Notes: generated by a model not told the origin, from the letters alone. 64,000 bases of DNA from Pontederia crassipes (GCA_030549335.1 CM060187.1:55324203-55388202), one strand, 5' to 3'; shown: positions 1 through 13,549, counted from the first letter of the stretch. Translations and numbers: made by a program.

Positions 1-3000
1 CAATGATTCAATACTTTATTTATTGTTCGATAATTCAATGATGACTAACAATATATGTGACTTTAACGGTGATTTGAAATATCTCATCCTTTCATTATAA
101 CAGGATGAACTCTTTAGTTGATTTTGGAGTGCGTTGAGCAAACAACACAACCACGTGCCGCTGGTGAATGAATGATCAATTCATGACAAGTTCCCTCTAA
201 AAAGTGAAGGGAAGGCTATTAACAATGAACAATAACGTTAATGCACTTGATTTGAATTGACAACCCGGTTAATTTTGTTAGCATCTTAATCATCTTTACA
301 TTGTTGTAGTTGGTACTTGAGTGATGTTTATAATTAAATAATTGATCGATGAGAAAACAAATCAAATGATGTCATATGATGAATCATAAGCTAATGAATA
401 ATCAAGTCAGGGAATTTATATAATCAAACATTCAGACGAAGGAGAATCATATCAAAACTTGGGTCGGGCTGGAAGTAAAGTATGAATCAAATTCTATGTT
501 AGAAAGGAAGGATGTGTTTCGGTAGGGCAAAACTCGGGACCGAGTTTGGGATAACCTGGGTGGGAGTTCTGTGAAGAACTTGGGTTGAGTGTGTAGCGGT
601 CTCAGGTCGAGTTCAGAAGATGTCACAAGCAATCGAAGATCGTCATACGAACTCGGGCCAAGCTCGTAGGAATCTGAGTCGAGTAGAAAAAATGTCAAGA
701 GGTCTCATGCTTCATCGTCCGCTAACCCAGGTCGGGTTTAAAGTAAACCAAGCCGAGTTTCATGGACTCGGGTCGGGTGCGATATGACCCAATCACATTT
801 CATGATGAACCTAGCCTGGATTCATGGAACAAGAGTCGAGTTCTCACGATGTGCAAGTTTATTTAGGTTTTTGAGATTACATCTATCTTTATCCTAACAT
901 ATCAATCACAATACACATTGAAAATAGGTTTTTCATGTATAGCCGAAATAGTAACATAAGACAACAATAGAACATGAGATCAATAAGCAAAAGGATGATA
1001 GATCAATGCAAACACATCAATGGCATTTGTTGAACCCTTAACATGCACATGATCATTCCCTATACTAATAAAAATTGATGACATATTATACATATCGTAT
1101 GCTCACAAAGAAATAATTCAACAATATGCATGATAATACATCTAAGGCTAACTACTTAAGTATGTTCTGTACATTAGGAAGAAGGCAAAGGATTCATATT
1201 GATCACATTTAAAGGATCCATTCCAATTGAATGACATTTAAAATGATTCTTATTTCACCCACCTGATTGTGCAGTTCGTCCTCGATGCATGCAAAATATA
1301 ATATATTTCAATTTATTATTTTAATTATTTTTTCTGTAATTTGATGACGGCATGCATCAATTTAAGTCAATTTTGATCGTAACTTTGGATTTACTGTCGA
1401 TTATTTTCTATGAGTATTTTAATTGTGGGTGGATTAATTAATTTTGATAATTACTTTGCAGGGAAGTTGAATTTTAAGGCAAGCTGAGGAAATTAACTTG
1501 ATTTATACAAGCTTCGATCATAAAGCGCAAAGTGGAATTGGTTACATCGAATTGTATCACATGGAATTAGAAATCAATTGCACTTTGGCAAGTTAATTGG
1601 ATGATGAATGCATAGCGCCAAACTCAGATTAATGATCACAAGTGTATACTTATCAAGAGCAAGTGCCAAAAATATTAGATGCAGAGGCAATTGTGGATAA
1701 ATATAGAGAGCTATAAATTCGATTGAGTTGATCATATATTTGGCGTAAGACCCTAATTGAAAATGTAGTTGGAGTGTTAATCAAGGCGCTAAGTGTTTGG
1801 ATATATTTTATCAAACCGAGAGTTTATCATCTCATGAAAAAGCATTTGGCACAAAACCATACTATTGGAGTCTTATCAACGTTGAAATACAAGGCGCCAA
1901 ACGGTTTATTAGATAAGTTGGCCGCTAATCTTATCAAATACAAGGGAGTTAAACATTATGCAAAGGCGCTAATTGGATAAAGGGAGTTAAACTTTCTTGG
2001 TGATGAGAGGAGTTATGTTTTATCTCATAATTTTATCAGGCGCCACATGGAAGATGATTTCGTGCATGACTGAAGTTTATTTGAAGATCGACGCATTAAA
2101 CTTTGTCTACCAAGTCGATTAACTATTTTGATTGAGATTAGAAGAAGGGTGTGAAGTTGGAAGAATTTTTATCCATATGAATTTAAACTCAATCATATAA
2201 TATTAACGATTGTGATCAACTTGAAGCACTCATCACACTTATAAATACATGATGAATCCTCAATTGTAAGGGTGCTCTTAAGTCTAGTTTCTTTCACAAT
2301 TGAGTCGTGAGGTATGTAGGTTACTATCAAGAGGAGAGGTGCAAAGTTGATCGCAACTCTAATTAAGTCTGAGAGTTTGTCAATTGTCTACGACATTTGA
2401 AGCTTCGATTGTTATTTGTTTGCGTGTAATTCTTCTGATGCTATTTATTTTATTTTATTCTCTAAAATTTGTAGGATGAACTCCATGTTTTTAGGCTTTT
2501 ATTTTTAGGAGATACTTATTTGAAGGAAAATTATTTGTACCATATTTTATTTGTTTTAATCTTTTCTAATTAATTATCTAATTATGCTTAATGCTTTTAA
2601 TTTAGTTAATTAGATTTTTGAGTTAAGTAATTATCAATTTGTGGAGTATTTGATTTCAAAATTTTTTAATTGATTAAATTAATTGATTTATTGTGAAATT
2701 ATTAATTAACCTAAATTTATTAACTACTGTGTGAAGAATTAAATTTGTGTGGTATGTGAAATTTAATTTAATGCGTCTTAATATTAATTTGATCTAATGG
2801 AATGTCAATTTGTGTGACTTCGTTTAATCTACATGTTTAGATTGGGAATACCATTGTGGAGACCATAATTTAATCATGTTAGATTAATACTTTAGAAAGA
2901 TTTTAATCCATCTTTAAAAATTAAATTTATTTTTTATAATTCAAATATTTATCTCTTATTTATTTTCATTTTAAGACATAACTTCAGCACCACTATATTA

Positions 3001-4222
3001 TTTTATTATTATTCTATTTTTTCTATTTATTTATAATTAGAAATCTATTTTCAAAACATATATTTTTCCTCTCTTACTAATGTGTTTTGACACTCTTCAC
3101 TTCTGTCCAGTAAATAAATCATGAGGAAGAGAAGGAAGGACGAAAACGTGAAGAGGAAGAAGAGATCGTACCATGTCTTTTCCTTTCTCTAACAATCCCA
3201 AATTTTTGGCTGGATCTATTGGCCTGGTTTTTGGCTCGTAATATAATGGGTATGTGTAACAACCGGTTAGTTTTTTTCTTTTCTTTTTTGTGGTTGTTAC
3301 AACTACAAGTCCAGTCTCTGCATGCTTCATGGATCAACTTCGAACTGAAGTCCTAAAAGAAGCGCGTTAAAACGGCTCAAGTTCAGTCCACAAACTCACT
3401 TCAGAGATTATTAGTTGTATCAACGATGATAACTGGATTAATAGCATTCATAATTTGTCTAGAAATTATGACTGGTCTGGTCGAGAATTCTGCAAACGAG
3501 GTCCTAGAATGCAGAGTTTCAATACCTCTGCACATTACAGTGAACTGTATCTTCTTCACTTGTTGCAGATTGATCTTTCTGTCTCATTATCTTAGTGTTC
3601 TATGAGCATTCGAATGGCTCACTTGTTTGTTACTCTTATTCCTTTCAGATGATCCATCTCCATTACATGCTTGAGTGATGTAACAGACGATTGTCGATTG
3701 CAAATGCCAATCCTCTGAAGCTGAGGTTTCACCAACAGCTGGAGCAACCAGCCGCAACCTTTCCTTTCTTCAAACGGCTTCATCTTGAAACATTTGGTCA
3801 CCCGTCATGTAAATTAGCGAAAGCATGTCCTTTTGAAATTTTTTGCTCCCTTCCCTTGTCTTTCAAGGCAAGCGACAACAGACCTTCGTCATATAGTGTC
3901 CACGGCATCATTCCTCAGTGAAAAAAAAAAAACCAGAAAAGAAGACAGTAAAAGGGTTGACGCGTCCCATTATTTGATCAATCCAGGCAACACTAATTGA
4001 ATTCATGACTTGATCCAGTCTCAGCTGGAAACTGAACCAGAACAAAATAATCAGCTAAATGAAATGGTGAGTTCAGAATTATACATCTCTGGAAACTAGT
4101 ATGATGCTTTTCCGTATGAAGTGTAGATGAAGAATATCTAACAGTAACAAGACACAGGTTTCGAGCTCAACGACTGTGATGTGACTCTGCAAGTCGATCC
4201 TAGTTTCTGTTGTTACAGTTGA
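1..4222. other. Intergenic DNA upstream of the TBL gene
   Basis: No convincing gene is visible on either strand. The DNA is AT-rich except for 430-860, which has many copies of a short CTCGGG/CGAGTT-type word. A stretch at about 1520-2050 carries several GGCGCYAA-like words in AT-rich sequence, followed near 2240 by a TATA-like TTATAAATA. That could be an old solo LTR or another dispersed repeat, but no paired ends were found. The short frames near 3100-3900 have no recognisable protein features. The last 100-200 bases should contain the TBL promoter and leader. Confidence 0.5.
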
Positions 4223-4833
4223 ATGATGCCTTCCAACCAGAAGGTGCTGTATTTATTCAATCAAAGCCATGGTCAGAAGCTCTCCAGAGGTGACCAGACC
4301 AAAGCCATGAAGCCCTCTTTTAGTTCCTCCAAGTACTCCTTCCTCGCCAAAAGGTCTCGGCTGTTCGTCCACCTGTGTTCCATTCTAGCCTTCATAGCAC
4401 TCTTCTCCGTTCTAGCCTGCGAGGACTTCATATTCAGCTTTGTTCAGAAATTACAGCTCGATCTTGAAACACAGAGTAACGGTAAGTGTCTCGAGTTGAT
4501 CAACCATTTGAACTTTTTTTTTTTGCATGGTCTCAACGAATAATTACTGTTCAATGTTCCACGCCGGCAATGGCTGCTATAGGGAACGGTGCAAAACTCC
4601 CCTTCGCCATTGGAAAGATGGATGGGGACTGCAACTTATTTCATGGAAGGTGGGTGAGAGACGAGTCCACGCGGCCGTTGTACGAGGAATCGGATTGTCC
4701 GTACATCCAACCGCAGCTGACCTGACAAGAACATGGAAGGCCTGAAAAAGGATATCAGTATTGGAGATGGCAGCCTAGTCGTTGTAACTTGCCCAAGTGA
4801 GTCCTTCTCGTGGCGAGAACGAGGGTCCTGATT

Positions 4834-5168
4834 TGTTAGGGTTGGTGAATATTTCAGGACCTTTTGTTTCTCACATCGGAGTTCGCTCACGTGAACGGGT
4901 TTTAGGCTTTTGTTTAGCCGGTCCGTGTGGTTCGGATTAGATTTTTTCTCCGTTTGTTTGGATTTTAAATCCGGTTTGAAGAGGCTATTAATAGCATAAT
5001 TTCTGATGTAATCTGAGTGCCGGCTGTAAACCTAAACAATATAGTGGAACCTCTTTGCAGGACGTAACTCTCATCTCAAGGGTGAACCTGGGTAAATTCG
5101 TGTGTCTCCTCTATTTTTCTGCAATCTCTCTGCGATCTTCTCTCCTTGTTCTCGAATTTTTCCCATCA
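4834..5168 (+). repeat. 5' LTR of the Copia element
   Basis: About 335 bases, from TGTTAGGGTTGG to CCCATCA. It matches 9266-9688 over nearly its whole length and is followed at once by the primer-binding region. One extra T separates it from the CTGAT target duplication. Confidence 0.85.
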
Positions 5169-6415
5169 ATTAATATCAGAGCACAGGTTGTTCGAGGAAT
5201 TAGGGTTTATTCGAGACGTCAGGAGAATCGCGGATTGAGATAGAAAAATTTGATGGAACGCGATTTGATCTCTGGAAGATGAAGATGGAGGATCTTCTCT
5301 GTGATCGAAATCTTTGGACGGCAATCGAGAAGGAGAGGCCAGGCAAAGAAGCGGCGATGACTGCAGATGCGGCGAAGGCTTCAGATACGGCTTCCTCCAG
5401 TCAGACAGATCCAAAGGCGATCGAAGAGTGGGATCGGATTGATAGAAAGATGAAGAGTTTGATTCGGCTTTATCTCGCGGATTCAATTCTTACGAATGTG
5501 ATGAGCGAACCTACAGCCAAAGATCTGTGGAGGAAGTTGGAATCTCTATATCAAAGTAAGTCGTTGGTTACAAGTTACTTCTGAGGAAGAAATTATATAA
5601 TCTTCAGATGCATGAGGGTGACTCATTTTCTACTCATCTTTATAATTTTAACACGGTGATCAGTCAACTTGTATCAATCGGTGTTAAGTTTCAAGATGAT
5701 GATAAGGCAATAACATTGCTATGTTCACTGCCGGATTCATGTGACAATCTGATTGTCATGATTGGTGGCGGAGATAAAGAACTTTCGTATGAAAGTGTAT
5801 GTGCTACTTTGTTATCAGAGGAAATACGAAGAAAGGAATCAACAAGTTCTGATAAAGAGACGCTGGCGGCCAGAGAGGAATCAAAATCAGAGAGGGAGAT
5901 CCATATCTCGTGGGCGTTCGAAGAGTAAAGATAAGAAGGTGCAATACTGGAGATGTCAAGAGTGGGGCCAGAAGCGAGATTGCAAAAACAAGCCGGTTCA
6001 TAAGAAAGAAGCTGAGTCATCGGACAAAAAGGAGGCTGGGGCAGGAGATATGTATGTGGCTTCTGCATGTATGGTACAGTCAGATAAGGATGTCTGACTC
6101 ATCGATACTGGTGCTTCATACCACATGACACCTCATAGACACTGGTTTTGTGAATATGAGGAGTATAATGGTGGGGATGTCATGCTCGGAGATGACACTG
6201 CGGTTCAAATTATTGGACGTGGCAGGGTAAAGCTGAGGATGAATGATGGCATGGTGAAGACTCTACCAAATGTGATGCATATACCACTTATGAGCAGGAG
6301 TTTATTATCTATTGGTACAATGACAGATTCGGGTGTTATATTCAGTTGCGACAAGGATTCGTGTAAGATGGTCAGAGGGTCTATTGTGATTGCGTGAGGG
6401 GTTCGCTATGGCACA

Positions 6416-7231
6416 TTGTATAAGTTGCACGGAGAGACTATATCTGTGGGCTGCGGATTTATTTCTAAACAGGCCAAAAAAAATGAAGACAACACATCTA
6501 TGCTGTGGCATCAGAGATTATGCCATATCAGTGAGAAAGGACTTTCTACCATAGCATCAAGTCAGATGATAGAAGGAGTTCCGGATTGTTTTGTGGGCTT
6601 CGGATTCTGTGAACATTGCCTCCATAGAAAACAGAACCGAGTCAGTTTTCAACACACAGGTTCAAGAGCAACGAAAATTCTCGAACTGATCCATAGTGAT
6701 GTCTTTGGATCAACTCCGACTCCATCTATTGGAGGGTCCATGTACTATATTTTTTTTATAGATGATTTTTCGAGATATAGTTGGATTTATTTTATCAAGA
6801 ATAAATCAGATGTATTCGGTAAGTTTCGAGAATTTAAAGTTTTGGTGGAAAACCAATTGAGCTGCAAGATCAAGGTCCTTCGTACAGATAATGGAGGTGA
6901 ATTTTGTTCAGATAAGTTTGAGCAGTTCTGCGTGGACAATGGTATTGCAAGGCAGAAGACAACTCCATATACACCTGAGCAGAATGTAGTAGCTGAAAGG
7001 TTAAATCGGTCACTCATAGAGAAGACCAGATGTATGTTGAGTTGGGCTGAATTGGGGCAAGAATTCTGGGCAGAAGCTGTAGCCACAGCAAACTACCTGA
7101 AGAACCGCTCACCGACCTCATCAGTGAAGGATCAGACTCCTTATGAGGCAATGTTTGGAAAGAAGCCAAATTTGTCTCATGTTCGGGTATTTGGATGTGA
7201 CGCATATGTTCATATACCCAAGAAAAAATGA
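6416..7231 (+). mobile_element. Copia integrase region
   Basis: The start has the GAG-pre-integrase signature (WHQRLCHISEKGLS, then CEHCLHRKQNRVSF) and is followed by the rve core with HSDVFG, FIDDFSRYSWIYF, LRTDNGGEF and the QKTTPYTPEQN block. It lies 5' of the reverse transcriptase, which is the Copia order and not the Gypsy order. Part of the fossil element described above. Confidence 0.85.
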
Positions 7232-7401
7232 GGTAAGCTTGATAGTAAATCTGAGAAGAACATATTTGTCGGATACAAGGAAAGGGTCAAGGGCTACAAA
7301 CTGTGGAATCAAAAGTCAAGGACTATTGTTTACAGCAGGGTTGTTGTTTTCCGTGAATCACGTTCTCAAGTTGAAGTTCAAAAAGATGATGAACCTAAAA
7401 A

Positions 7402-9265
7402 GTGGTAGTGCTTGAAGAAGATTCTGATTCTGAAACTTCAGAGGTGGATGCACAAGATACTTCAGTTGAGTCTGTTACAGAATCGGATCAAGAGGACTCG
7501 GCTAATGAAGTTGAAGATGCAGATTCAGATGAAGACCCAGATATTGGTACTACCATACCAGTTCTCAAGAGATCGACACGAGAAAGAAGAGCACCTTTGA
7601 GATGCTCTCTTAGTGCTCTGAGTTCGTTTCATGCTTTGAGCATTATCGGAGAAGAACCTAGTTCTGTAAAAGATGCAAGGTCTATGGATGATGCAAATCA
7701 GTGGGAGCTTGCTATGACAGATGAGATGCAATCACTGGATAAGAATGAAACATGGAGCTTGTGTAAATTACCTAAGGATAGAAAGACAATTGGTTGCAAA
7801 TGGGTGTTCAAGCGAAAGCTGAAACCGGATGGGTCTGTAGAGAAGTACAAGGCGAGGCTGGTAGCTAAAGGGTACTCTCAGGTTGAGGGAGTCGACTATG
7901 ATGAGATTTTTTCTCTCGTTGCGAAAATGACTTCAATCAGATTTGTTCTATCTCTGGCAGCAACATATAATCTTGAGGTAGAACAGATGAAAGTGAAGTC
8001 GGCATTTCTTCATGGGGACTTGGAGGAAGAGATATATATGAGACAACCAGAAGGCTTTGAAGTTCAAAGTAAAGAGAAGCTGGTGTGCAAATTGAAGAAG
8101 TCTTTGTATGGATTGAAGCAGTCGCCAAAGATGTGGTACCAGAAGTTTGATACGTACATGCTCAAACTCAAGTTTGTACGTTCAGATTCAGATCATTGTG
8201 TTTATGTGAAGAGAGTTGCAGATCAATTTGTCATTCTTACACTGTATGTGGATGACATGTTGCTGATTGGAAACAGTATGAAGATGGTGAATTCAGTGAA
8301 GAGTTTGTTGGCCAAGAAGTTTGAGATGAAAGACTTGCGGCCAGCGAATTTTATTTTGGGTATGCAGATTAGAAGGGATCGTCAGAAGCGAAAGTTGTGG
8401 CTAGGACAGGAGAAGTACATAAAAAAAGTGTTGAAGAAATTTAACATGTCGGACTGCAAGCCAGTGGGTACTCCTATGTCTCTAGGAATCAAACTTTCTG
8501 CAGAGCAATGCCCGAAAACGGATGAAGAAGCCGAAGAGATGGACCGTGTCCCATATGCAAGTGCAGTGGGCAGCTTGATGTACGCCATGGTGTGCACGTG
8601 TCCAGATATAGCCCAAGCAGTGGGAGTCTTGAGATATATGTCTAACCCAGGCAGAGAACATTGGAATGCTATCAAGAGAATTTTCAGGTACCTTCGTGGA
8701 ACTTCAGATTTTTCGTTGTGTTTTGAAGGTACAAGGAAAGGAAAGATGCTTGATATTGTGGGTCATATAGATGCTGATTGGGGTGGAGACATTGATAGTA
8801 GACGGTCCACTAGCGGATATGTTTTTACATTATTTGGGGATGCACTAAGTTGGATGAGCAAGAGACAAAGCGTGGTAACACTTTCTTCTACAGAAGCAGA
8901 ATATATGGCTCTTACTCATACTGCAAAAGAGGCCATATGGCTACGACGGTTGTGCTTGGAGCTCGGATTTGAGCAATGTGCTATAGAGGTGAGATGTGAT
9001 AATCAAGGTGCTATTCAGTTAGCTAAGAATTCCGCATTTCACTCACGCACAAAGCATATTGACATCCAATATCATTTCATTCGGAAAAAGGTGAAAAAGA
9101 AAGAGATTCAACTTGAAAAGGTTGATACAACAGAGAATAGTTCTGATTTTCTAACTAAAGCGGTTACAGGTGCAAAGTTCGGGTGGTGCTCTACTGCTAT
9201 CGGATTGAAGAAGAATGTTGCTCTCAAGACTCTCTTTGGTGTGAAGTATTCATCAAGTGGGAGAA
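7402..9265 (+). mobile_element. Copia reverse transcriptase and RNase H region
   Basis: Recognisable blocks are WELAMTDEMQSLDKNETW, KWVFKRK, the catalytic LYVDDMLLIG, the YASAVGSLMYAMVCTCPDIA segment typical of Tnt1-like elements, and RNase H with GHIDADWGGD, STSGYVF and SSTEAEYMAL. The 3' LTR follows directly. Part of the fossil element. Confidence 0.87.
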
Positions 9266-9688
9266 TGTTAGAGTTGGTGAATACTTCAGGACCTCTTGTT
9301 TCTCACACCGGATTCGCCCACGTGAGCTTAGGGGAATCTGAGCATTACCCAATTAGCAGTGTTGCTGGCGTACGAACAAAAGGGGGTTCGGGGGGCCCCG
9401 CCCACCGAAATCTAGATGGATTTTGGGCTTTTGTTTAATCGGCCCGTGTGATTCGGATTAGGTTTTTTCTCTGCTTGTTTGAATTTTAAACCTGGTTTGG
9501 AGAGGCTATTAATAGCCTAATTTTTTATATAATCTGAGTGGCGACTGCAAACTAAACGATATAATGGAACCTCTTTACAGGACGTAGCCCTCATATCAAG
9601 GGTGAACCTGGATAAATTCGTGTGTCTCTTTTATTTTTCTGCAATCTCTCTACGATCTTCTCTTCTTGTTCTCGATTTTTTTCCATCA
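9266..9688 (+). repeat. 3' LTR of the Copia element
   Basis: About 423 bases. It starts TGTTAGAGTTGG after a purine-rich tract and ends TTCCATCA. It is longer than the 5' LTR because of a segment near 9340-9420 without a counterpart there. The two LTRs align well on both sides of that segment. Confidence 0.85.
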
Positions 9689-12600
9689 CTGATAAGTATG
9701 TCATGGTAATAAATATATACGAATTTTATAGTTCAAGAAACAATGATCATACACTTTCACCCTTTTAATTAGCAATCTGAAATTTTGAATCGTGTTTTCC
9801 TTACTAGAAAGGATGTCTCCTCATGGATAGTTTATCAGGCAAATGCCCGAATTACAGAAGCAATTTAGCGCATTACAGACACAACACAGTGCATATAGCA
9901 ATAACCCAAGTGACAGGCGTTATTATCGTTTCCAGAGATTCGATTCATATGATTAAATGTGAGACTGAATCCACAGTTTACCATGTATATGTAAAGTGCA
10001 TAATTTTTCCTGAACTCTTGTGCAGATTCAATGCCACAATGATGCTCGAAACTCTTCGGGGGAAGAGGATGATGTTCGTTGGTGATTCCCTGAACCAAGG
10101 TCAGTTTACTTCTATGGTCTGTCTTCTCCATTCCGTCATCCCTGAGCATGCCAAATCCATAGAAACCTCTGGTTCGCTTACTGTTTTCAAAGCCAAGGTG
10201 ACATCTCTTTTCTCGATTCCAACTTTTTTTCTTTTTTGCTTAATTCCTCATTGTTGGCTTAGAATACACTTCTGCATAAGAAGATGCTTGTTCTGATATT
10301 CACTTTTTTCTTGCCGCTTTGTTCAGGAATACAATGCAACAATCGAATTCTATTGGGCGCCATTCCTTCTCGAGTCGAACTCCGACAATGCTATCATCCA
10401 CAGGATGTCTGAAAGAATTGTGAGGGAAGGTTCAATCAATAAGCATGGTCAGCACTGGAAAGGAGCCGATGTTTTGGTTTTCAATACGTATCTTTGGTGG
10501 ATGACTGGCCTGAAGATGAAGATCTTGTAAGGTCTCCTTGGACAATTGTCTATGAATTGTCCTCTGCATGCACAGCAATTAATTGTCACATAATGCATAA
10601 CTTCTATGCAGACTGGGGCAGGGTTCATTTGATGATGAATTCAAAGATATAGCGGAGCCGACTACCGAAGACGCATACCAAATGGCGATGAGAAGTATGT
10701 TCAGTTGGGTGGAAGAAAACATGGATCCAAGGAAAACAAGGGTGTTCTTCACTAGTATGTCACCATCCCATGAGAAGTAAGAAACAATAGAACTGCAGAT
10801 ATCAGTTGTTTTTCGGTTCAAAGATTGTAATGAGCTTAGATTGTATAGGACATGCTTTATGGACTAACTCTTGAATCATGGCAGGAGCATAGAATGGGGA
10901 GGTGAACCAGGCAAAAACTGTTACAATGAAACGGCATTGATCGAAGATTCTGCGTACTGGGGTTCTGATTGCCGGAAGAGCATAATGAAGGTGATCTCGG
11001 AGGTGTTCAGTGAATCAAAGGTTCCCATCACAATTCTCAACATCACCCAGCTCTCCAGCTACCGCAAGGATGCACACACATCTATATACAAGAAGCAGTG
11101 GAGTCCATTGACGCCTGAAAAGATTGCAAATCCTGTTAGCTATGCAGACTGTGTGCACTGGTGCTTGCCAGGCCTTCAAGATACATGGAATGAGCTTCTG
11201 TACGCCAAACTCTTTTATCCCTGAAAAAGAAGAGCTCACCCATTATTTGTTTCTTGAGATCATAATACTGGTCTTGATGATAACTTCAAGTTCAATGTAC
11301 ATGAACTCTCAAAGTTCCTTTTTTTTTGGTCAACTAAGCAATTGATACTATGGCACGGCAAGGGCTCAGGCTGCTGATTTCTTTTGGCAGGAAGATCCAC
11401 TCAAAGTCCTCTTTGATTTATTGTATATGGATACTTGGGGCTCTTACTTTCACAGATAACTTTTGTCGAAAAGAAAAGAATTCAATTAAACTAAGAAATT
11501 TCTGATGAACGACCGGAGGTTTTGGTGTTGATGAAAATAAATTGTTTCCCTACTTTGGTTAAAAGAAAGTTTTCCAATGGTATAAAGGCGAGCTTTTGTG
11601 AAGAAGGAAGAATCAAATTATCTTTAATTGTCCTTTTTTTTTTTTTGAGTCAGGCTTGGGTGAGTGCGGTATGTCTGTCCAATTTAAGCAACATTAAAAA
11701 GTATATATATATATTGTTTGAGTACATGTAAATACAAAAAATTTTTGTTGGGAGTTTTATTTGTCACTGTTTGGCACGCGATTCGGAACGATTTTATCGG
11801 ATTAGTTGAACCCGATGATGGGCCGGTCATCCAACCTATGATCAGGACATTCAATAGCGTCGCGTGAGTTGAACAATCTGACACTGCTTCTCATATATCA
11901 ACGGTTGGTTGTCGAAAAAAAAAATACTGTCCACTTATGGAGCTCAACTAATCAAATTATTGGATTAAAAAGCATCTTGTGCTCGTTTATTTATTCATGT
12001 ATTTTGGAGTTAAATTTTGAATCCACTTGGTTGACAAAGGACACGAGGTCTATGTATTCCTGTAAACTAATTGTATCTACATACGTAATGAATGAATAAC
12101 CAATAAACAAATATGCAACTATATTAATACAGAATTCTGTGTACTTAGACAATTGTGGCCACTATTCCAATAGAATTACTTCAAGTAGTTTTTTGTTTAA
12201 AAAACTATATTAATATAAAAGGTTAAGATAAAAATTATTATCCTTATAAATGAATTTGCACAACTATATTATCCTTATATATATTGACTTTTTTTATTTA
12301 TTTTTATGTAATATTGAATGTGAGTTGTAATGTGGGCAAAGAATCTATACATTTTGATGTATCTTTGTGTCTTGTACTTAAAATTGTAAAAGAAAAAAAA
12401 AAAGAACTTGAGTCTTTAGGATTTTTATGGTTATTATCATATATATACTTTCTTTTGCTCATAGTAAAATTCATTTGGTGATAGTTGATTTGTATGTAAA
12501 TAATTATTTTTGATTTGTTCACACTTCGATAAAAGAATCATAACACATTATTTTGTTGATGCTATTATCATTTAAAATTATTAGTATCACTCCATTTTAT

Positions 12601-12696
12601 TATATAAGAATAGGCAATAATATTTCAATGATGTTATCCAAAATTTTTATGTTCATCTTTCAGCTAATTTTTTATTCGTTGTTTCAATACTCGACG

Positions 12697-12705
<9 letters not shown>

Positions 12706-12742
<37 letters not shown>
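12706..12742. repeat. (TA)n microsatellite
   Basis: Uninterrupted TA dinucleotide run of about 18 units in AT-rich intergenic DNA. Confidence 0.95.
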
Positions 12743-12748
<6 letters not shown>

Positions 12749-13549
12749 TCAATAGACTGGATTTAAGAATACTAATGTGTCAAGATTAAAATTCAAAGTA
12801 ATATTAGAAAATATTTTAAGTGTTCATGGTTAAAGTAAGAGGTTAACGGCATTAAAACTGAGGCAGATAAATGGAAGGGGTTGCCATAATATTAATTTCC
12901 TTTCAAGGTGACCCCACAGATTGTCTCTTTAAATTACAATAATAATTACAAGCGTGATTATTTTATTTTACTTTTCCCATGACAAAACAATCCATTCTTC
13001 ACGCTTAATCATATTGTCGGTAGTTCGATCATTAATTCAGTAGTGCTTCTTTTTACTTTTATGATATTATTTTTTCTTCACGCCATTTGTATTCTTATAA
13101 TATGTTCCAATAAAATTACAAGATAGAGTTATTTATGATTTATTTGTATTTTTGTTGCCTTATTCTTCTTATACATTTTTCTAACTTAAATAACGGGATT
13201 ACATTATGAGATCGTTGGATGCTAATAACTCAAGTTCATAATTTGATCAGGATTTATTCATACTATTTTCGTGTGATTAAATGAGTTGATTTATTAAGTA
13301 AGATTGCAGGCCAGTTAATTGTCAATGTTTTTTAATGCTTCAGGACCTTTCATAACTTTGAACTATACATACGTGAGCCCAAATAATTACGTAATATATG
13401 GAGGTCTTAAGTCCCTAATTAAAATAAAATAGAGTGTTGGGTAATTAAATTAAATATAAATGCGCCGAACATTACCTAGATGTAGTTTAAGAACTTGGAT
13501 CTTTAGGTTCAGAACTAGAATATGGAGACCTACGCATTTTATAGCAAAA

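Larger units (their letters stand above)
4833..9688 (+). mobile_element. Decayed Tnt1/Tork-like Copia LTR retrotransposon in the TBL intron
   Basis: The ends are direct LTRs starting TGTTAG and ending ATCA. CTGAT flanks both sides (4828-4832 and 9689-9693), a 5-bp target duplication. Just inside the 5' LTR lies ATCAGAGC, the usual initiator-Met-tRNA primer-site core. Parts follow in Copia order: gag about 5240-6060, aspartic protease with a DTGASYHM motif near 6100, integrase about 6416-7230, reverse transcriptase and RNase H about 7500-9230. It is a fossil with several breaks in the coding region. The LTRs have diverged by roughly a tenth by eye, suggesting an insertion some millions of years old. 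It lies in the same orientation as the host gene. Confidence 0.92.
4797..10025 (+). other. Giant intron 2 of the TBL gene
   Basis: The exon before it ends in CNLP plus two bases of a Lys codon. The exon after it supplies the third base and continues FNATMMLE, so phase and family alignment both place the splice. The donor is GTGAGT and the acceptor TGCAG. Without the retroelement the intron would be about 370 bases, in line with the other introns of this gene (about 85-130). Confidence 0.88.
4223..11224 (+). pseudogene. TBL-family polysaccharide O-acetyltransferase gene, six exons, premature stop
   Basis: The family transfers acetyl groups to cell-wall polysaccharides (xylan for the TBL29-35 group) in the Golgi. 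Exons are 4223-4481, 4583-4796, 10026-10197, 10327-10526, 10612-10776 and 10885-11224. All have GT..AG borders and matching phases and total 450 codons including the stop. Visible parts are an N-terminal membrane anchor (about residues 45-72), the PMR5N segment with [12 protein letters not shown] and YQYWRWQP, the catalytic GDS block [10 protein letters not shown], and the C-terminal [19 protein letters not shown] with the family's DxxH. Codon 134 (4723-4725) is TGA, where relatives have the Cys of LTCQEHGRP, so translation would stop at 133 residues, before the GDS block. Everything downstream is otherwise open and well conserved, so the lesion is recent, a minor allele or a sequence error. 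Intron 2 is 5.2 kb because a Copia element sits in it. The C-terminal half looks closest to TBL32-35; this is recognition by eye. Confidence 0.9.
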
